Shown: one piece after another, positions 17,431-27,010 of the stretch
How the letters are laid out: every line of letters begins with the position of its first letter
Position numbering within the stretch: the first letter of the stretch is position 1
Source: Pseudidiomarina insulisalsae
Lineage (GTDB): Bacteria > Pseudomonadota > Gammaproteobacteria > Enterobacterales > Alteromonadaceae
Length of the DNA stretch: 64,000 nt
Assembly (NCBI RefSeq): GCF_003987065.1
Contig: NZ_PIPY01000002.1
Coordinates: 186,001 to 250,000 of the forward strand
Direction of reading: 5' to 3'
Program-made: the position numbers and the translations under genes
The notes under the pieces: model-generated
What the model was told of the DNA's origin: nothing
What the model saw: the letters and a program-made list of their open reading frames with translations, nothing else
The model's database searches: none

Positions 17431-17505
17431 CGGCGAGCATTCGCAGTCATAAAGCTGTCATAAGATGTCGATATAGTCCTTGTATTCTCCGCAAGGTCTA
17501 TTGGC

Positions 17506-19299
17506 ATGTCATTAATTGAGCTTTTGAATAATCACGCGCTAACGTCCGTTTTTCAACCCATTGTCGATACGTATCGCTCGAGCCTTATTGGCTATGAGAG
17601 CCTGATCCGCGGCCCTGAAGGTCATCCTCTTGAGCGCCCACTTCAGCTTTTTGCAGAAGCTGAAGCATTGCAGCTCAGGCAGGTCCTTGAACAGTACTGT
17701 ATAAGGATCGCCGCAAAAAGTTTTGATATGCGCCAGTTTGCAGGCGCGCTCTTCATCAATATCGACCCCAATTTGCTTTCGTGCTCAAACTGCCTGAATG
17801 AACTCACGAACTTGCCTACCACTACAGCAGCAACTGTGGTGCTGGAACTTAGTGAACATTATGAAATTTCCGATATTTCGCAGTTAAAGACACAGATGCA
17901 CCGCCTTCGCGCTATTGGCTATCGTTTTGCCATTGATGACTTAGGCGCCGGCCACTCCAGCTTTAAGTTATGGGCAGAAGTGCGGCCCGACTTTGTTAAA
18001 CTCGATCGTTATTTTATCAGTGATATCAACAATAGCCCTTACAAGCGCGAGTTTGTACAACACATTGTGACGTTGGCAAAAAATCTGCATGCCACGGTCA
18101 TAGCCGAAGGTATTGAGACGCAGGAGGAACTGCGCCAGTTACAGAAGCTCGGCGTTTTTGCTATGCAGGGCTTTCTTATTGGCAAGCCATCGAGAACCCC
18201 TCTTCCGCGGCACGCATTAACCGAGCTATTTGGCGCTGAAACCGGCCGTGAGCGTTACGACTCTTTGGGTAGTCTACTTGAGGACACCACGGTGGTAAGC
18301 AGTGATAGAAACGTTTCTGACGTGCTTGATTACTTTCAACAAAATAAACGCCTGATTGCTATTCCGGTCGTTGACGATCAGAGTGTAGTAGGAATTATCC
18401 GCCGCGGTCAGTTCATGGAGTTAATGTCGACTCCTTTCGGTCGACCGCTTTTTGCCGCTAAGCCAGCACGTATGGTCATGCAGACAAATTTTCTGGATAT
18501 TGATGTAAGAGCGCCACTGGAACAAGCTAGTGCTTTACTGACTGAACATGAAGACACCATTGAGCAGCAAATTCTACTCATCGTCGATAAAGACAAGTAT
18601 GCCGGTGTCATTGCGGTACCGAGTTTGCTGCGCCGTATTACCGAATTGAAAATTCAAAATGCCCGCTACGCCAATCCACTTACGTTGTTACCCGGTAACG
18701 TACCTATCAATCAGACGATCGACCAGCACGTAAGTGATGGCGAGGCGTTTTCCGTAATGTATTTTGACTTAAATTACTTCAAGCCTTTCAACGACGAGTA
18801 CGGGTATCATCGTGGTGATGCCGTATTGCAGTGGTTTGCCAGTCTGCTGGAGGAGTATTTTCCGAAAAGCTCGCATTTTGTTGGCCACGTTGGCGGTGAC
18901 GATTTCATTGTTATTTGCCGCGGACAACAAAATGATCTTTCCACTTTAAAGCAGTTAAAACGTGCCTTTAAAGAAGGAATTCGGTCGTTTTATAAAGCTG
19001 AACATCTGAACGAAAACGGTATTCTCGGGCGCGCGCGGGATGGCCGCTATCAACGTTTTCCCTTGCTCGACTTCTGTGTCGCGATTCTTGCTGTACCTCC
19101 TGGCGCTACTTTCTCTCATCAGGACATTGCGAGCGCCGCCACCAAGCTAAAAGGTAAGGCGAAGCAAGCCAACGACGGCATTGCGCTTCACCCTACCCTG
19201 AATTACGACCAAATGTTCAAAATTATGCCGACTGTTGACGCAAGTAATCGTCGTATGACCCGGCAAAATCGCGCATGCCAGTGTCAGTCAGCTCAATAA
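17506..19299 (+). CDS. EAL-CBS-CBS-GGDEF dual c-di-GMP protein
   Basis: This 597-residue protein has its EAL domain first (about 1-240). The signature reads ESL (GYESLIRG), and the other metal and catalytic residues are kept: [35 protein letters not shown] and [10 protein letters not shown] pair of CBS domains follows (about 255-390), which in this family bind adenine nucleotides. The C-terminal GGDEF domain (about 400-570) has motif GGDDF ([10 protein letters not shown]) and no RxxD inhibitory site five residues before it. Either activity could dominate; the CBS pair suggests control by AMP/ATP or similar. The last 77 bases overlap the convergent ybiT gene. Confidence 0.9.
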   Translation: MSLIELLNNHALTSVFQPIVDTYRSSLIGYESLIRGPEGHPLERPLQLFAEAEALQLRQVLEQYCIRIAAKSFDMRQFAGALFINIDPNLLSCSNCLNELTNLPTTTAATVVLELSEHYEISDISQLKTQMHRLRAIGYRFAIDDLGAGHSSFKLWAEVRPDFVKLDRYFISDINNSPYKREFVQHIVTLAKNLHATVIAEGIETQEELRQLQKLGVFAMQGFLIGKPSRTPLPRHALTELFGAETGRERYDSLGSLLEDTTVVSSDRNVSDVLDYFQQNKRLIAIPVVDDQSVVGIIRRGQFMELMSTPFGRPLFAAKPARMVMQTNFLDIDVRAPLEQASALLTEHEDTIEQQILLIVDKDKYAGVIAVPSLLRRITELKIQNARYANPLTLLPGNVPINQTIDQHVSDGEAFSVMYFDLNYFKPFNDEYGYHRGDAVLQWFASLLEEYFPKSSHFVGHVGGDDFIVICRGQQNDLSTLKQLKRAFKEGIRSFYKAEHLNENGILGRARDGRYQRFPLLDFCVAILAVPPGATFSHQDIASAATKLKGKAKQANDGIALHPTLNYDQMFKIMPTVDASNRRMTRQNRACQCQSAQ

Positions 19300-20812
19300 T
19301 GCGTGAGGCCAGCGACGAGACAAACTCACGGTCATGACTGACAAAAATCAACGTGCCGTCGTAGTGCTCAAGGGCAAGGTTGAGTGCTTCAATGGACTCC
19401 ATATCCAGGTGGTTGGTCGGTTCATCCATGATGAGTACGTTTGGACGTTGCATAATCAGCTTGCCGAAAATCATGCGGCCTTTCTCGCCACCTGACAAAA
19501 TAGTTACTGGCTTTTTAATATCATCCTGCGAAAACAACAGGCGACCTAACACACCGCGCACTGCTTGTTCATCGTGATGCGGCTGTTTCCACTGGCTCAT
19601 CCACTCAAACACGCTAATTTTTTCTTTAAACCAATCGGCATGGTCTTGCGCATAGTAACCAATATTCACATTTTCGGACCATTTGATCAGACCACTGTCG
19701 AGCTGGTGCTGGTCCATCAGGCATTTCAACAAGGTTGTTTTGCCGATACCGTTGGCACCAAGTATTGCCACTTTCTCGCCGACTTCAATCATTCCGCGCA
19801 GATTTTTGAGTACCTGTAATTCGTCGAAAGATTTATGCACACCTTCCATCTCGAGCGCCAGGCGATAAAGCTTTTTCTCTTGCTCGAAACGAATGTAAGG
19901 ACTCACTCGGCTTGAGGCCTTTACTTCGGCTAACTGAATTTTTTCAATTTGTTTAGCGCGCGAAGTTGCTTGTTTGGCTTTTGAGGCATTGGCAGAAAAG
20001 CGACTGACAAATTGCTGTAATTCAGCGATTTTTTCTTTCTTCTTAGCGTTTTCATGCAGCAGTTGCTCGCGCGCCTGCGTGGCCGCAAACATGTACTGGT
20101 CATAATTACCCGGATAAACCCGCAGCTCGCCGTAGTCAATATCAGCCATGTGGGTACATACGCTGTTCAGGAAGTGGCGGTCATGCGAAATAATAATCAT
20201 GGTGGCCTGGCGCTCGTTCAGCACGTTCTCCAGCCAGCGTATAGTGTTAATGTCGAGGTTGTTGGTTGGCTCATCAAGCAGCATGATGTCTGGATCAGAA
20301 AACAGTACCTGTGCCAGCAGCACCCGCAATTTCAAACCAGGCGCCAGCTCGCTCATTAAGCCAAAATGGGCTTCCAGCGGAATACCCACGCCAAGTAACA
20401 GTTCACCGGCCCGCGACTCCGCGGTATAGCCATCCATTTCGGCAAAAGCGACCTCCAGATCAGCAACGCGCATGCCCTCTTCTTCGCTCATTTCGGCTAA
20501 AGCATAAATGCGATCACGTTCAGCCTTTACCTGCCACAGCTCTTCATGGCCCATAAGTACTGTATCGACCACACTGTACTGCTCGTAAGCAAACTGGTCC
20601 TGACGCAATTTACCGACGCGCATGTTCGGCTCAATTGAGACGTTGCCCGCAGAGGGCTCTTGCTCCCCGCCCAGAATTCGCATAAAGGTCGACTTGCCGC
20701 AGCCATTCGCTCCAATCAGACCGTAGCGATTGCCCTCACCGAACTTAACCGAAATATTTTCAAACAGAGGTTTTGCACCAAATTGCATGGTGACGTTTGC
20801 AGCAGAAATCAC
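19223..20812 (-). CDS. ybiT: ABC-F family ATPase YbiT
   Basis: This 529-residue protein matches E. coli YbiT closely in length and N terminus ([20 protein letters not shown]). Two ABC domains are present: Walker [10 protein letters not shown] and GANGIGKTT, Walker B/D-loop [10 protein letters not shown] and [10 protein letters not shown], and signature LSGGEKGR in the second domain. A coiled linker lies between them (about 240-310). There is no membrane segment. ABC-F proteins act on the ribosome, usually at the E site, to relieve stalls or tune translation. The 3' end overlaps the EAL-CBS-GGDEF gene by 77 bases. Confidence 0.95.
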   Translation of the reverse strand: MISAANVTMQFGAKPLFENISVKFGEGNRYGLIGANGCGKSTFMRILGGEQEPSAGNVSIEPNMRVGKLRQDQFAYEQYSVVDTVLMGHEELWQVKAERDRIYALAEMSEEEGMRVADLEVAFAEMDGYTAESRAGELLLGVGIPLEAHFGLMSELAPGLKLRVLLAQVLFSDPDIMLLDEPTNNLDINTIRWLENVLNERQATMIIISHDRHFLNSVCTHMADIDYGELRVYPGNYDQYMFAATQAREQLLHENAKKKEKIAELQQFVSRFSANASKAKQATSRAKQIEKIQLAEVKASSRVSPYIRFEQEKKLYRLALEMEGVHKSFDELQVLKNLRGMIEVGEKVAILGANGIGKTTLLKCLMDQHQLDSGLIKWSENVNIGYYAQDHADWFKEKISVFEWMSQWKQPHHDEQAVRGVLGRLLFSQDDIKKPVTILSGGEKGRMIFGKLIMQRPNVLIMDEPTNHLDMESIEALNLALEHYDGTLIFVSHDREFVSSLASRIIELTDTGMRDFAGSYDDYLRQQSA

Positions 20813-21000
20813 GATAGTACACCCGACTAAAAAATAGGCGCGTAATCTACGCTTTCTGGCGTCAAATTACAAAGGAAGTTAGTACTATTTTTCACCGGTT
20901 AGACGCGAGGCGTTGCCGTTATTGGCTAAAAGTTAGTGTAAACACGCAACCTCTTAAAACATGATGACCTCTGATACCGCCGTTTTTGGCGCTGAAAGGC

Positions 21001-21017
21001 TTGGCACAGTTTTTGCT
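21001..21017 (+). promoter_or_regulatory. sigma54-type (-24/-12) promoter
   Basis: TTGGCACAGTTTTTGCT matches the RpoN consensus TGGCAC-N5-TTGC exactly, with GG (21003-21004) and GC (21015-21016) ten bases apart. It lies 60 bases before the alpha/beta-hydrolase start. The matching enhancer-binding activator is not in this window. Confidence 0.6.
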
Positions 21018-21076
21018 TTATTGCTTGTAAACGTCAGGTATTCACAGCAAATAGTCATCAGCCACTGGAAATTACT

Positions 21077-22483
21077 ATGAAATCACGCTTTAGCTTTGCC
21101 TTACTGTTAGTTGTACTCTGCAGCACCCTTTCCTTGTCTGCCGCGGCCACCCCTTCTCGTGAGACCTGGGCAGGCTCGGCAACTTTGCCAGACGGTGGTA
21201 GCTTACCGCTGGAGCTGGAGGTCTTCACCGAGCCCTATGGTAAGACCGCGAATGTTCGCAGCCCGGCGCAAGGCGTGCAAAATATACCGGTGACAGAATT
21301 AACGTCCGATGGGCAGCACATTGCAATGACACTACCTACTTTAGGTGCGCAACTGACACTTAACCATGACGGCCGCGGGTGCCTGAAGGGTGAACTTAAA
21401 CAAGGCATTGCTTTGCCTGTCGAGCTTTGCCCGGTAGCAGGGTTAAGTACAGATGATTACCTGGCTGACCTGTCCGATAGTATTGAGGCGCAACCCGATT
21501 TAGCATTCAGATCAGCTGATGGCACCTGGTTGTCAGGCACTCTTTATCGCAACATGACGAAGCCCCTGCAAACAGTGGCGATTATCGCGCAAGGCAGCGG
21601 ACCAGTCGATCGTGACGGTTCCTTTGGCCCCCACAAACTTTACCGAAATTTTGCGCTGAATATGGCAACGCAAGGCATTGCAGTATTTGTCTTCGATAAG
21701 CGCGGCGTTCGTCGCTCAGGTGGTGATTACGCGTCGGCGCAGGTTGAAGACTTTGCTGCGGATCTGACTGCTGCCTATGACTATATTCAGCAACAGCTCA
21801 GCCCAGCCCATCTTGGCCTGATTGGACACAGTGAAGGTGCCACCGTGGTCGCTATCACCGCAAGCGAGACACAGCCAGCGTTCGTTATCGCCCTTGGAGG
21901 GGTCGGACTTAACGGCATTGACGCCATTGTGCTGCAGGATAAAACTGAGTCACTGGCAAAAGGCGCATCGCCCACCGAAGCGGCTCAGCTTCAAGCGATA
22001 GCCCGCGACTATTATCGCATCGTAGTGGAGTCGGAAAGTGCCGATCAGCGCCGCAAGCGTGGTGAGCAACTTCTTGCCAGCCTTTCACCAGAGCAACAGG
22101 AAGTTTATCAACGCTTCGGTGCAGCCACTTATACCTTAGCGCTCGAAAACATTAATGATGCCACGCTCTACTCGATTTTAGCGACGGATCCAACGTTATA
22201 CTGGCAATCCGTTTGTGCGCCCGCTTTAATTCTAAACGGTGATCAGGACGTACAAGTTCCTGCCGCTGAAAATACGGGCGGCTTGGCCGTCGCTATCGAT
22301 GCGTGTGAGCACCCGCTCTCAAAAGTTCAGGTGCTCAAGAACTACAATCATATGTTTCAGCGTACCGACGACGGTAATGTCGAACTCTACCATCAATTAC
22401 CTGATGGTTTAGGTCAGGATGTCAGCGAGATCATCGCACGCTGGATTTTCAGCCTTCAGCCTCAGAGTTCTGTGTCTCACTAA
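21077..22483 (+). CDS. Exported alpha/beta hydrolase
   Basis: A signal peptide (MKSRFSFALLLVVLCSTLSLSAAA) precedes an N-terminal beta-rich region (about 30-150) and an alpha/beta-hydrolase domain (about 155-468). The nucleophile elbow is GHSEGA, with an oxyanion-type loop AQGSGPVDRDG, a likely acid in NGDQDVQVP and the catalytic His in NYNHMF. The arrangement resembles periplasmic dienelactone-hydrolase/acyl-esterase-like proteins; the substrate is unknown. A sigma54-type promoter lies upstream, and no other gene follows on the same strand. The 3' end overlaps the PepSY gene by 35 bases on the opposite strand. Confidence 0.85.
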   Translation: MKSRFSFALLLVVLCSTLSLSAAATPSRETWAGSATLPDGGSLPLELEVFTEPYGKTANVRSPAQGVQNIPVTELTSDGQHIAMTLPTLGAQLTLNHDGRGCLKGELKQGIALPVELCPVAGLSTDDYLADLSDSIEAQPDLAFRSADGTWLSGTLYRNMTKPLQTVAIIAQGSGPVDRDGSFGPHKLYRNFALNMATQGIAVFVFDKRGVRRSGGDYASAQVEDFAADLTAAYDYIQQQLSPAHLGLIGHSEGATVVAITASETQPAFVIALGGVGLNGIDAIVLQDKTESLAKGASPTEAAQLQAIARDYYRIVVESESADQRRKRGEQLLASLSPEQQEVYQRFGAATYTLALENINDATLYSILATDPTLYWQSVCAPALILNGDQDVQVPAAENTGGLAVAIDACEHPLSKVQVLKNYNHMFQRTDDGNVELYHQLPDGLGQDVSEIIARWIFSLQPQSSVSH

Positions 22484-23675
22484 GTTGCGGTGAGAGCGAG
22501 GTTGACGTGTTACTGTAGTCAGCAAACACCATGGTCGTATAAATCAGCGCCACAATACTAATTAGCACAGAGAAGCTCCCGGATAGCCCCAGCCATCTGG
22601 CAAGGTTCGGGTCGCGTTTTTGTGTACGCAAATAATGCATTCGCATGCCGGTTGCGACCAGCGCTGTCAGCATTAACCCAAAAATACCGTAGATAAGCTT
22701 GACCGTCAGACCTGAGAAGTTACCAAAGTGAAGCGGGTCTGCGGTATCTGCGATACGTGCCACGACATCGAGCTCAGCTGCGTACTGTGTCGCCAGAACT
22801 TTCCCGGAAACAGGATCGATATAAACCCGGTTGGCGCGGTCCCTGACCAGCACTGAATTATTCTGCCCCACAAATGACATCGGTTGATGGTGGCGATGCG
22901 GATAAAAAAACCCAGTAATATCCATATCAGGGCGAGCTGCCTGCGCCCTTGCAACGAGATGTGACAATGGTAAGGCGCGTTGCGTTTGCTCTATCTCGGT
23001 ATGCTCCAGGGCTGGCGCGGACGGATAATGTTTCACGTCGAAACTGAACATGGTCTGTTCTATCAGGTACCATAACCCCGTCACTGTCATAATCGCCACG
23101 AACCACCAAGCCCAAAGCCCCATCCACTTATGCCAGGCGGACCAGTCAATACGCTTTTTCCAGTGCAGTATGCCGGGGTTAGCCAAGAATCCTTGCCACC
23201 ATTTACGGTAGACATAAAAGCTTGAGACCAACGAGATCAGTAACAGAATACTGGTAAGCGTCACAAGGTATTTGCCCACGCCACCGATTGACAAGTACAT
23301 ATGGATGTCACGCAAAAAACGAGATACTTGGCCCCAGCCACCCTCGCCAAGCAAACTACCCGTTGCAGGATCGAAATAAACGAAACGGAAACCTTGCGGC
23401 GTCATTAAACGTACTTCGCCTGCCAGATAATCCTGCTGATGGACCTTACCGCCAAGAATGTGGCTCTCAGGATAATCAGCAGCAAGGTTAGACTCAAGCT
23501 GCGACCAGGCAACGGGCCCCTCACGGTCATTTAGCGCCCGGTACTTTTTATCACTCAAATATTGAATTTCGTAGCTTAATGTCGCCAAAACACCAGTGGC
23601 ACAAATCAGCAGCAAGAGACCGGCAAAGGCGAACCCAGCCCAAGAGTGAAGTGTGAACCACTGGCGATTTGTCAT
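22449..23675 (-). CDS. PepSY-associated TM protein, putative siderophore-iron reductase
   Basis: This 408-residue inner-membrane protein has a first helix in LHSWAGFAFAGLLLLICATGV, PepSY-like periplasmic segments (FVYFDPATGSLLGEGG, VYIDPVSGKVLATQY) and three further membrane helices, including LWAWWFVAIMTVTGLWYL. The family (PiuB/FsrB-like, PF03929) is usually linked to TonB receptors and is thought to reduce ferric siderophores in the periplasm. It starts 13 bases after the receptor gene ends and is clearly in one operon with it. Confidence 0.88.
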   Translation of the reverse strand: MTNRQWFTLHSWAGFAFAGLLLLICATGVLATLSYEIQYLSDKKYRALNDREGPVAWSQLESNLAADYPESHILGGKVHQQDYLAGEVRLMTPQGFRFVYFDPATGSLLGEGGWGQVSRFLRDIHMYLSIGGVGKYLVTLTSILLLISLVSSFYVYRKWWQGFLANPGILHWKKRIDWSAWHKWMGLWAWWFVAIMTVTGLWYLIEQTMFSFDVKHYPSAPALEHTEIEQTQRALPLSHLVARAQAARPDMDITGFFYPHRHHQPMSFVGQNNSVLVRDRANRVYIDPVSGKVLATQYAAELDVVARIADTADPLHFGNFSGLTVKLIYGIFGLMLTALVATGMRMHYLRTQKRDPNLARWLGLSGSFSVLISIVALIYTTMVFADYSNTSTSLSPQLSETQNSEAEG

Positions 23676-23687
23676 CGGCTAAATCCC

Positions 23688-25835
23688 TTAAAAACGATAT
23701 TTGATAGAGGTATAGATACGACGTGGCTCGCCCGGAAAGTGTCCGGTACGACTTAAGAAACCACTCGTCGCATAAACTTTGTCAAAGACATTTTTGACAT
23801 TTATTTGGAACAACCACTGCTCAAACTCCGTCTGCCAGCTTAGATCAAAGACAGTGTATGGCTTTACACGCTGTCCGGAGAAGCTAATTTGGTCACTGAC
23901 ATAGTCCATTCCACCGCTGATAGACGAATTAATCGCGGCGAGTTCGAAGCGAGTCCAGATACCCAGCTGGTGCAACGGAGCATTGACAAACCGATCACCC
24001 ACGGCATTGGTAATGCCCTGACCAGGAGCTGTTTCCACAACGCGAGCATCATTGTACGCGTAATTTGCGTTGATCACCCAACGGTCGGTCAAATCACCTA
24101 ACACGTCGATCTCAAAACCGCGGCTACGCACTTTACCGACGTTGCCCAAAATGGTCCGGCCGTCATCTGAAATTTCATCGGTTGCCTGCAAGATATTCTC
24201 ACGATTAATTTCATAAACGGCTGTGTTAATCCGAATCGCATCATCTGCCAGTGACCAGCGCGCACCGAGTTCGATAATGTCAGACTGCTCAGGTTCAAAT
24301 GGACCACCTACCGCAGGATCTTGTTGCGAGGCTGACTGCGGAAGAAAGCCTGTCCCGTACAAGGCGTAGGCGCGAACCCAATCCGTAAATTGGTAAGTGC
24401 CGCCAACCCGATAAGTTACGTCGCCATCGTCAAACTGCGTGGCTCCCGATTCGTCGTCAAACTGGTCGTAACGAACACCGACAAGAATATTCGCTTTTTC
24501 ATTCAGAGATATTTGATCCTGAATGTAAAAACCGTCACGTTGGGTATCTGACGTACGAGGCGTCGCAGTCTCAAGGTCGGTTGAGTATGGACCAGACGTC
24601 AAGCCGTAGACCGGATTTACAATCTCCAGGAAGGGTACTTCCCCGGGGTTGGCATTGCTGCCGATAAAGGTATTTTCTGCACTATAGGTTTCGGCACCGA
24701 CTAGAAGGGTATGTTCGATACCACCGACAGTAACATCGCCAATGAGATTGGCTGTCACACTCGTCGCTTGGTTGTCGCGATACTGATTACGGAACTGACG
24801 AGCCGTATAAACAGCGTCTGCCGGATTACTTACCAAATTGTAATTGGCATCCACCAGGCCACGCGGTTCGTGATAATTCTGGCGCTCAATATTATCGTAG
24901 TGACGCATCGTCAGGTCACCACGCCAATTTAATGAAAACTCATGATTGATGCGCGCTTGATATACCTTGGCATTTAATGTCTGGAAGTCTGACGCTTCAT
25001 TGTGATTCCATTCTCGCTCAGTAACGAAGTTACCGTCATTATCGACAGGTACACCCCGTAAACGTGCGCCTTGGTAATCTTGTTCATAATCAGTGAACTG
25101 AAGTATAACTTCGGTCAAATCACCGACGTCAAAAGCGTATCCTAAGTCGAGAATTTTGTTGGTTTGCTCAGTGTTGTAACGGAAAGGTTTTTCGTTATCG
25201 TAATAGTAAGCAGCGCGATAACGCTGTGACGCAGCGTCATTAAGCGGACCGCTCAACTCAACTGAGCCTTGCAGATAATCATAATTACCGGCGCCAAGTT
25301 TAATAGCGCGCTCGGCTACAGCAGTAGGTTTCTTAGTGACGTAATTAATGATCCCGCCAGGTTGGCCACTACCGAACATTGCACCACTTGGGCCTTTTAA
25401 CACCTGTATTTGTTCAATGTTAAACAGTTGCGGAACAGCAAAACCGTTAAAGGGGTCACCACGCACGCCATCATATAAAATTTCATCCTGACGGAATCCG
25501 CGGAAAGTGACGCCGGAATAACTGAATGAATTTACGCCACTAATGCTACGATAAAGATCGGTTATTTGACGCGCCGCCTGGTCATTAATCAGTTCTTCGT
25601 TCAGAATCTGAACGCTCTGCGGAATCTCTTCGATAGGCGTGTTAGTTCGCGTTGCGACACCGCTTTCACGCTCACGGTAGAGCGTCTGTGCGCGGCCATG
25701 AATAACGATACGCTCGACAGCTTCCTCAGCTTCTTGCGTGTTCTCGTTGGCGGTTTGCTGCGGTAATAAAGCGAAGGCAGGTGCACTGCTGATCCCAGCG
25801 AATGCTAAAGCGATACAACATTTTGTCAGCTTCAT
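23688..25835 (-). CDS. TonB-dependent siderophore receptor
   Basis: This 715-residue outer-membrane receptor has a signal peptide (MKLTKCCIALAFAGISSAPAFA). The plug domain covers about 45-190 (IPQSVQILNEELINDQAARQ, FRGFRQDEILYDG, QVLKGPSGAMFGSGQPGG), and the beta-barrel ends in the aromatic YRF. Family resemblance is to FpvA/FhuE-type receptors for hydroxamate or mixed siderophores; the ligand is not known. A strong Fur box sits just before the gene, and the PepSY protein follows in the same operon, a standard siderophore-uptake pair. Confidence 0.93.
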   Translation of the reverse strand: MKLTKCCIALAFAGISSAPAFALLPQQTANENTQEAEEAVERIVIHGRAQTLYRERESGVATRTNTPIEEIPQSVQILNEELINDQAARQITDLYRSISGVNSFSYSGVTFRGFRQDEILYDGVRGDPFNGFAVPQLFNIEQIQVLKGPSGAMFGSGQPGGIINYVTKKPTAVAERAIKLGAGNYDYLQGSVELSGPLNDAASQRYRAAYYYDNEKPFRYNTEQTNKILDLGYAFDVGDLTEVILQFTDYEQDYQGARLRGVPVDNDGNFVTEREWNHNEASDFQTLNAKVYQARINHEFSLNWRGDLTMRHYDNIERQNYHEPRGLVDANYNLVSNPADAVYTARQFRNQYRDNQATSVTANLIGDVTVGGIEHTLLVGAETYSAENTFIGSNANPGEVPFLEIVNPVYGLTSGPYSTDLETATPRTSDTQRDGFYIQDQISLNEKANILVGVRYDQFDDESGATQFDDGDVTYRVGGTYQFTDWVRAYALYGTGFLPQSASQQDPAVGGPFEPEQSDIIELGARWSLADDAIRINTAVYEINRENILQATDEISDDGRTILGNVGKVRSRGFEIDVLGDLTDRWVINANYAYNDARVVETAPGQGITNAVGDRFVNAPLHQLGIWTRFELAAINSSISGGMDYVSDQISFSGQRVKPYTVFDLSWQTEFEQWLFQINVKNVFDKVYATSGFLSRTGHFPGEPRRIYTSIKYRF

Positions 25836-25871
25836 TTTGTGATCCCCACGGTAAAAGATGGCGGGATCCTA

Positions 25872-25890
25872 AATGATAACAATTCGCATT
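25872..25890 (-). promoter_or_regulatory. Fur box of the TonB receptor-PepSY operon
   Basis: AATGATAACAATTCGCATT (written on the plus strand) matches 16 of 19 positions of a typical Fur box. It lies 37-55 bases upstream of the receptor ATG at 25835, in promoter position. Confidence 0.75.
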
Positions 25891-26007
25891 TCAATATTGC
25901 TTCGACGAATTCTGCCGGTAATGGCTAATAAACGCGCTCAACCGAGGATATCGGCGCGGTTAAGCGCGTTTACAGGCTGTTTGCCAGAAGTTAGCAAACG
26001 AGTTTAA

Positions 26008-26205
26008 TTATCTATCGTCTTGCCCGCGTTGCTCGGGTGCAATCTGCTTGTCTTTTTGTGAATGATGGCCGTGGCTGGAGTCAGGGCGACTCTGATCTTC
26101 GCGGCGCTGATTTTCTTTATCTTGCTGCGATTGCAGCTTACGCTTTTCTTCTTCGCTCAGGTTCTGGCCTTGCTTGTTCACTTTCGGATTTTTTGGCCCA
26201 GTCAT
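26008..26205 (-). CDS. Small hydrophilic protein
   Basis: This 65-residue protein is rich in Lys, Gln, Glu, Asp and Ser, with no hydrophobic core (MTGPKNPKVNKQGQNLSEEE...). The frame opens at 26226, but ATG 26205 has GGAGG four bases upstream and is the better start. It is likely disordered. Such small hydrophilic proteins are often stress-induced, and the CTACACTTAGT element upstream fits this. I do not recognise a named family. Confidence 0.72.
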   Translation of the reverse strand: MTGPKNPKVNKQGQNLSEEEKRKLQSQQDKENQRREDQSRPDSSHGHHSQKDKQIAPEQRGQDDR

Positions 26206-26257
26206 AAAGCCTCCTACATCGTTCAAAGTGTTTAGGCGTACTCATTTTCTTGTCACT

Positions 26258-26268
26258 ACTAAGTGTAG
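26258..26268 (-). promoter_or_regulatory. sigmaS-like extended -10 of the small hydrophilic gene
   Basis: CTACACTTAGT on the minus strand resembles the sigmaS extended -10 (KCTAYRCTTAA). It predicts a leader of about 50 bases. Confidence 0.45.
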
Positions 26269-26297
26269 CAAAGATGGCGCATTTCTAAAGGTGCGTT

Positions 26298-26888
26298 TTA
26301 GTGCGGCGGGAAAAACCGCTTAAATACAAAGTGCGATGGGGTATAGACCAACACGATAAAGCCGACCAGAAGCAAGGTCAAATACAGTAACGGTGGCAAA
26401 GTGGTGCGCTCGTCAGCCAGTCCATAAACCCAGTTGATGTTCTTTTCCGGCTCTGTGATGAGATAGGTGACTGGCACTACTACCAGTGCAATAGCAATCT
26501 GTAACGGATAGGCGCGTTTATCGTAGCCGTATTTATACAACATAAGCAGTAGAATCGGGGGCAAGGCCAGATGGAAAAGGCCGGACAACAAATTGACCGG
26601 CCATTCATTCTCATCAGTGAACATGTAAAGCGCAACCTCGGTCAGGTTACCGCCGGAGAGAAAGTCCGCGATCCAGGCCAGCTCCAGGAAGAGCACGGCG
26701 ACCGCCATTGTACTGGCAGTTAAGCGATGCTCAAGCCATAGTGCCGGTACCATTAAAATCAGCGCAATATCAGAAAACCATAAGAAATTTTTGGGCCCTA
26801 ACTCCACCCAGTAGACGGGCAGAATGACCGCCACCATGATTGTATAGGCGATTTTCAGCCACAATGGAATGCGCTTTTCAAGCTTCAA
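26298..26888 (-). CDS. Conserved integral membrane protein, unknown function
   Basis: This 196-residue protein has about six hydrophobic helices (for example IAYTIMVAVILPVYWV, IALILMVPALWL, LLLVGFIVLVYTPSHFVF). There is no catalytic motif that I recognise, and no fused domain. Proline and aromatic residues near helix ends suggest a real polytopic protein. It stands alone, transcribed away from the acetyl-CoA hydrolase gene. Confidence 0.75.
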   Translation of the reverse strand: MKLEKRIPLWLKIAYTIMVAVILPVYWVELGPKNFLWFSDIALILMVPALWLEHRLTASTMAVAVLFLELAWIADFLSGGNLTEVALYMFTDENEWPVNLLSGLFHLALPPILLLMLYKYGYDKRAYPLQIAIALVVVPVTYLITEPEKNINWVYGLADERTTLPPLLYLTLLLVGFIVLVYTPSHFVFKRFFPPH

Positions 26889-27010
26889 GGTTCGCTCTCC
26901 TCCTTGACGGTTTGCGTCATTGCTATCCGATAACTATCTTTATAATTACTAGTCAGCCGCGATGCAGATTGCAAGCGAAGCAGGAAACCTTGCTGAGGAG
27001 ACAATGACTT

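Noticed and set aside
17358-17505. c-di-GMP riboswitch before the EAL-CBS-GGDEF gene
   Set aside because: No GEMM-like conserved core; only a nested inverted repeat is visible.
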